Program-made: the position numbers and the translations under genes | NCBI RefSeq assembly: GCF_017993425.1 | Contig: NZ_JAGOMQ010000016.1 | Location: 1-64,000 of the forward strand | Length of the DNA: 64,000 nucleotides | Direction: 5' to 3' | Origin: Amaricoccus sp. | GTDB lineage: Bacteria; Pseudomonadota; Alphaproteobacteria; Rhodobacterales; Rhodobacteraceae | The notes under the pieces: generated by a model | What the model was told of the DNA's origin: nothing | What the model saw: the letters and a program-made list of their open reading frames with translations, nothing else | Databases searched by the model: none | Shown here: piece by piece, positions 61,253 through 64,000 of the stretch | How the letters are laid out: every line of letters begins with the position of its first letter | Position numbering within the stretch: the first letter of the stretch is position 1

Positions 61253-62769
61253 CAGAACCGCACCATCAGGCCCGCCTGGTAGAGGGTCATGTCGTTGACG
61301 TCGTAGCCCGGAACGGTGAACTCGTTCTGCGTGACGCCGAAATAGGCCTCCGAGCCGATCCGGTCGATGTTCTGCGAGAAGCCGAAGCCGTAGAGCTTGA
61401 AGTCGGTGCCGTCGGCCCAGAAGTCCTCGTACTTGGAGTACTGGATGGCGAAGCCGGTGCGGCCGATGTCCCAGAAGTTCCGCGTGTAGGTGAGCTTGCC
61501 CATCCAGGTGGTGGGCTCGTTGTCGAGGTCGTCGAAGCTCATCGTGGCGTACTGGATCGCGGCGCCGATGCCGTTCCACCACTGGTCGCTCGTCAGCACC
61601 AGCGAGCCCGAGGCGCTGATGCCGTCGAAGCCGCCGTCGGAGGCGTCGGTCCACCAGCTCGCGCCGGCGGCCATCCGCGCCCAGTCGGTCTGGCCGGCAT
61701 AGCGCAGCGCGACGTCGTAGCGCTCCTCGGTGCCCGCCGAGCCCGAAAGCTGGAAGCCGTTCCAGACCGGCGTGTTGTAGCGCACGCGCACCAGGCGGCT
61801 GAGGCCGTCGAGGTTGTTGCCGAGGGTGAAGACGTTGAGGAAGTTCCCCGAGGCCACGGAGAAATCGCCGAGCGCGGCCTCGTACTCCTCCTCCGACGCA
61901 TAGTCGTCGCGGTTCGGCGGGGTCCGCCGAGGGATATAGTCCGTGCTCTCGCCGTTCGCCGTCGGCAGCATGCCGCCGAAGGCGAAGGTCTGGCCCGACC
62001 ACATCGGCGTGGTCACACCGGTGATGTCCATCTCCGAGGTGCCGTCCGAGGCCATCCAGCCCTGGCCGATGAAGAACGACCCGTAGCGGTTGTTGCTCAG
62101 GCCGACCTCCAGGAGTCGCAGGTTGAAGGTTCGGTTGATCGAATCCGACACCGACTGCTCGAGCTGGCTGACGTCGAGCGAGCCGTTGACCGGCCACTCG
62201 AACTCGAAGAGCGCCAGCGCCTGGGTCTCCTCGAGCGCATTGGATTCGCCGAGGAAGCGGAAGCGCGAGGAGGCGTTCTCGTTGTCGACCTGGTAGAGGT
62301 CGGTCGAGAGCCCGTCGTCGACGGTGTTCAGCGACCGGTTGATCTGGCCGGAGAAGGTCAGCCGCACGTTCGGGTTGCCGGTCGCCATGACGTTGGTCTC
62401 GCGGCCGTCCGGCAGCGCGCCGTAGAACGGATGCCCCGCCACGCCGGGCGAGGGCGGGGTGCGCAGCAGCCCCTGCATCGACGGCGCGACCCCTGTCGCC
62501 TCCGCCACCGCCACCTGCTGGGCGCCGGACGACGCCCGGACCTGCGGCGCCGGCGCCGCCGCGACCTGGCGGATCTCGCGCGCCTGCTGGGTCTGCTCCA
62601 CCTTCATCGACTGGATCTCCTGCATCAGCAGGTTCACCTGCGCCTCGAGCGCGGCGATGCGGGCTGCCTGGTCCTGGGCCAGCGCCGGAAGCGGCGCAGC
62701 CGCGGCGATGGCCAGGATGGACGCGGCAAACATCTGCCGACGACCACCCGAGAACGGATGCTCTGTCAT
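61252..62769 (-). CDS. Outer-membrane porin-like protein
   Basis: A 505-residue protein: signal peptide (FAASILAIAAAAPLPALA), a coiled coil (about 25-60; ARIAALEAQVNLLMQEIQSMK), a Pro/Ala linker, then a beta-barrel with alternating aromatic strands (VRLTFSGQINRSLNT, YDVALRYAGQTDWARMAAG, FAIQYSKYEDFW) ending in Phe (LYQAGLMVRF), the usual BAM signal. Coiled-coil N-termini occur in trimeric porins. It heads the envelope operon that continues with the lipoprotein and the exported hydrolases, so it may admit their products. Confidence 0.85.
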   Translation of the reverse strand: MTEHPFSGGRRQMFAASILAIAAAAPLPALAQDQAARIAALEAQVNLLMQEIQSMKVEQTQQAREIRQVAAAPAPQVRASSGAQQVAVAEATGVAPSMQGLLRTPPSPGVAGHPFYGALPDGRETNVMATGNPNVRLTFSGQINRSLNTVDDGLSTDLYQVDNENASSRFRFLGESNALEETQALALFEFEWPVNGSLDVSQLEQSVSDSINRTFNLRLLEVGLSNNRYGSFFIGQGWMASDGTSEMDITGVTTPMWSGQTFAFGGMLPTANGESTDYIPRRTPPNRDDYASEEEYEAALGDFSVASGNFLNVFTLGNNLDGLSRLVRVRYNTPVWNGFQLSGSAGTEERYDVALRYAGQTDWARMAAGASWWTDASDGGFDGISASGSLVLTSDQWWNGIGAAIQYATMSFDDLDNEPTTWMGKLTYTRNFWDIGRTGFAIQYSKYEDFWADGTDFKLYGFGFSQNIDRIGSEAYFGVTQNEFTVPGYDVNDMTLYQAGLMVRF

Positions 62770-62919
62770 CGTGTCCCTCACGTTCTGCGCGAATTATGTT
62801 TCTTATCTGGCGCGCAACCAGAAAGTTACTGTCGCGGAAATTGCAGGGGCTCCCGGGATGTGTCAACTGGTTTCCAACCCGCTGCGCCGTCGCGCGGTAA
62901 TTGTGAACGGAGGGGCAGA
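62770..62919. promoter_or_regulatory. Divergent promoter region, porin and plus-strand hydrolase
   Basis: 150 nt between two divergent genes, more AT-rich near 62785-62830. TGCGCG (62786-62791) and CGCGCA (62811-62816) form an inverted repeat around GAATTATGTTTCTTATCTGG, a possible operator. GGAGGGG (62909-62915) is the ribosome-binding site for the plus-strand gene. Confidence 0.4.
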
Positions 62920-64000
62920 ATGCCGTCAGCTTTGGTCGGGGGACATCGTGTCACATTTCGGCTGGACGGTCCGGAGGAGGGGCCGGTCTTTGCGTTTGTA
63001 AACGGTTTGACCCAATATTCCGACCTCTGGGCCGCCTATGCGCAGCACCTCTCGGCACGCGGGATGCGCGTCCTGCGATTCGACATGCTCGGACAGGGCG
63101 AATCCGACAAGCCCGCCCTCGGGGTGCGATTCGAGGACCACTGGCGGACGCTCGACGGCATCCTCGACCATCTCGGCGTCGCGCAGGCCCATGTCGCCGG
63201 CATCTCCTTCGGCGGCACGGTCGCGGTGCAGTTCGCGGTGGAGCGCCCCGAGCGCTGCGCCTCGCTCGTCGCGATGAGCTGCTTCGCCGAGATGCCGCCG
63301 CAGCTCTACATGATGGGCTGCGGCCTCTACGAGGCGCTGGTGCAGGTCGGGCTGCCGGCGCTGCAGCGCTGGCTGATGCCGATGAACATGAGCGACGAGT
63401 GGCTGGAGGCCAACCGCGAGGCCCTGCCGGAGATGATGCGCAAGGGCTACGCGATCAACGACCTCTTCGCGCTGCAGAACCTGATGGAATCGGTCCAGGA
63501 CTTCGGCTCGATCACCGACCGGCTCGACCGGATCGCCTGCCCGACGATGATCCTGAACGGCGAGTTCGACTTCTTCACCCCGCGCAAGTGCCACGAGGTG
63601 CTGCGCCAGGGCATCGCGCGCTCCCGGCTCGTCATCGTCCAGCACGCCTATCACGCCTACACGCTCGAGCATCCCGCCGTGACCATGCGCCTGATCGACG
63701 CCTTCCTCGACCACGTGGCGGCCGGCACGTGGCCCGGCGACCGCACGGTCTGGATCGCCAGCGACGATCCCGCCTCGGCCGAGCCCTGGTTCCCCTGCGC
63801 CGGCGACCACCTCCGCGCGATCCCCCTGCCCCCGCCCGCCGCCGCCGGCCTTCCGGCCCCGGCCGCCGCGCCCGTCCCGGCGGCGTCCGCTGCGGCGCCG
63901 GCCCCGGCGTCAGCGGGCGCGACCGCTCCCGCGTCAGCCCCGGCGCCAGCGGCCGAGCCCGCTGCGGCGTCAGCCCCGGCGCCAGCGGCCGGGCCCGCTG
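62920..64000 (+). CDS. Alpha/beta hydrolase with Pro/Ala-rich C-terminal extension (runs off the window)
   Basis: At least 360 residues. The hydrolase domain (about 1-270) has VNGLTQYSDLW (oxyanion), nucleophile AGISFGGTVA, acid region LNGEFDFFTP, and His in QHAYHAYTLEHP. From about residue 300 onward is a Pro/Ala-rich low-complexity segment (LPPPAAAGLPAPAA and so on) encoded partly by a 36-bp direct repeat. More than a linker may follow outside the window. It is divergent from the porin operon and probably belongs to the same cluster. Confidence 0.8.
   Translation, partial: MPSALVGGHRVTFRLDGPEEGPVFAFVNGLTQYSDLWAAYAQHLSARGMRVLRFDMLGQGESDKPALGVRFEDHWRTLDGILDHLGVAQAHVAGISFGGTVAVQFAVERPERCASLVAMSCFAEMPPQLYMMGCGLYEALVQVGLPALQRWLMPMNMSDEWLEANREALPEMMRKGYAINDLFALQNLMESVQDFGSITDRLDRIACPTMILNGEFDFFTPRKCHEVLRQGIARSRLVIVQHAYHAYTLEHPAVTMRLIDAFLDHVAAGTWPGDRTVWIASDDPASAEPWFPCAGDHLRAIPLPPPAAAGLPAPAAAPVPAASAAAPAPASAGATAPASAPAPAAEPAAASAPAPAAGPA
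63931..64000. repeat. 36-bp tandem repeat in the Pro/Ala-rich extension
   Basis: GCGTCAGCCCCGGCGCCAGC plus GGCCGAGCCCGCTG occurs at 63931 and again at 63967 with one mismatch. It encodes A-S-A-P-A-P-A-A-type units and continues past the window edge, so the copy number is unknown. Confidence 0.75.

Overview
The window is very GC-rich, densely coded DNA from a Gram-negative, probably marine-type alphaproteobacterium. Rhodobacterales or a close relative is my best guess. This rests on gene content: GapR, a MotE-type flagellar chaperone, a DUF6468 flagellar protein, a divergent fliF/fliL arrangement with a CtrA-like site, and FdnGHI-SelAB. No rRNA, tRNA or CRISPR array was recognised. The left edge cuts an IS5-family element and the right edge cuts an alpha/beta hydrolase gene.

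Layout. 0.3-9.6 kb is housekeeping and catabolic: a 5-oxoprolinase overlapping a SelT/SelW-like gene, a GNAT acetyltransferase, a TerB/J-domain protein, an enolase-superfamily enzyme, a DEAD-box helicase and elongation factor P. At 9.7-12.3 kb is a membrane-anchored STAND-type NTPase with ten near-identical 22-residue leucine-rich repeats, the most unusual gene here. 12.5-15.2 kb carries thpR, ribokinase, an RbsD/FucU mutarotase and an SGNH hydrolase. 15.4-17.8 kb has a GYF/DUF805 membrane protein and an amino-acid ABC binding protein with permease but no ATPase. 17.9-20.1 kb is a less GC-rich two-gene patch: a polytopic membrane protein followed by a lipase-like lipoprotein. 20.2-25 kb holds a MotA/ExbB-like and MotB/OmpA-like pair, an AI-2E family transporter and a small membrane protein.

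25-35.1 kb is a flagellar cluster. fliF-fliH-fliN-fliP-fliG run leftward; fliL, a DUF6468 gene, motE, motA and an 803-residue exported solenoid protein run rightward. 36.9-46.8 kb is a complete selenocysteine formate dehydrogenase locus: fdnG (in-frame UGA at codon 200), fdnH, fdnI, fdhE, selA and selB. SelA and SelB supply the decoding that FdnG needs. selC and selD were not seen. An RND efflux pair follows at 47.7-52 kb. 52.3-54.6 kb has small genes, a sulfotransferase, vsr and gapR, the last three overlapping in series. 54.6-64 kb contains a FAD oxidoreductase and an envelope cluster: porin, small lipoprotein, two exported MetX-fold alpha/beta hydrolases (one fused to a second hydrolase domain), and cytosolic hydrolases.

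Non-coding structure is rich. A ~225-bp hairpin-rich dispersed repeat lies about 50 nt 3' of both fdhE and the RND permease, in the sense orientation. A motif (CACGCGTGA, 13-14 nt, CATTGA) occurs at three sites. Shorter repeat pairs lie near 7.1/7.2 kb and 12.4/35.3 kb.
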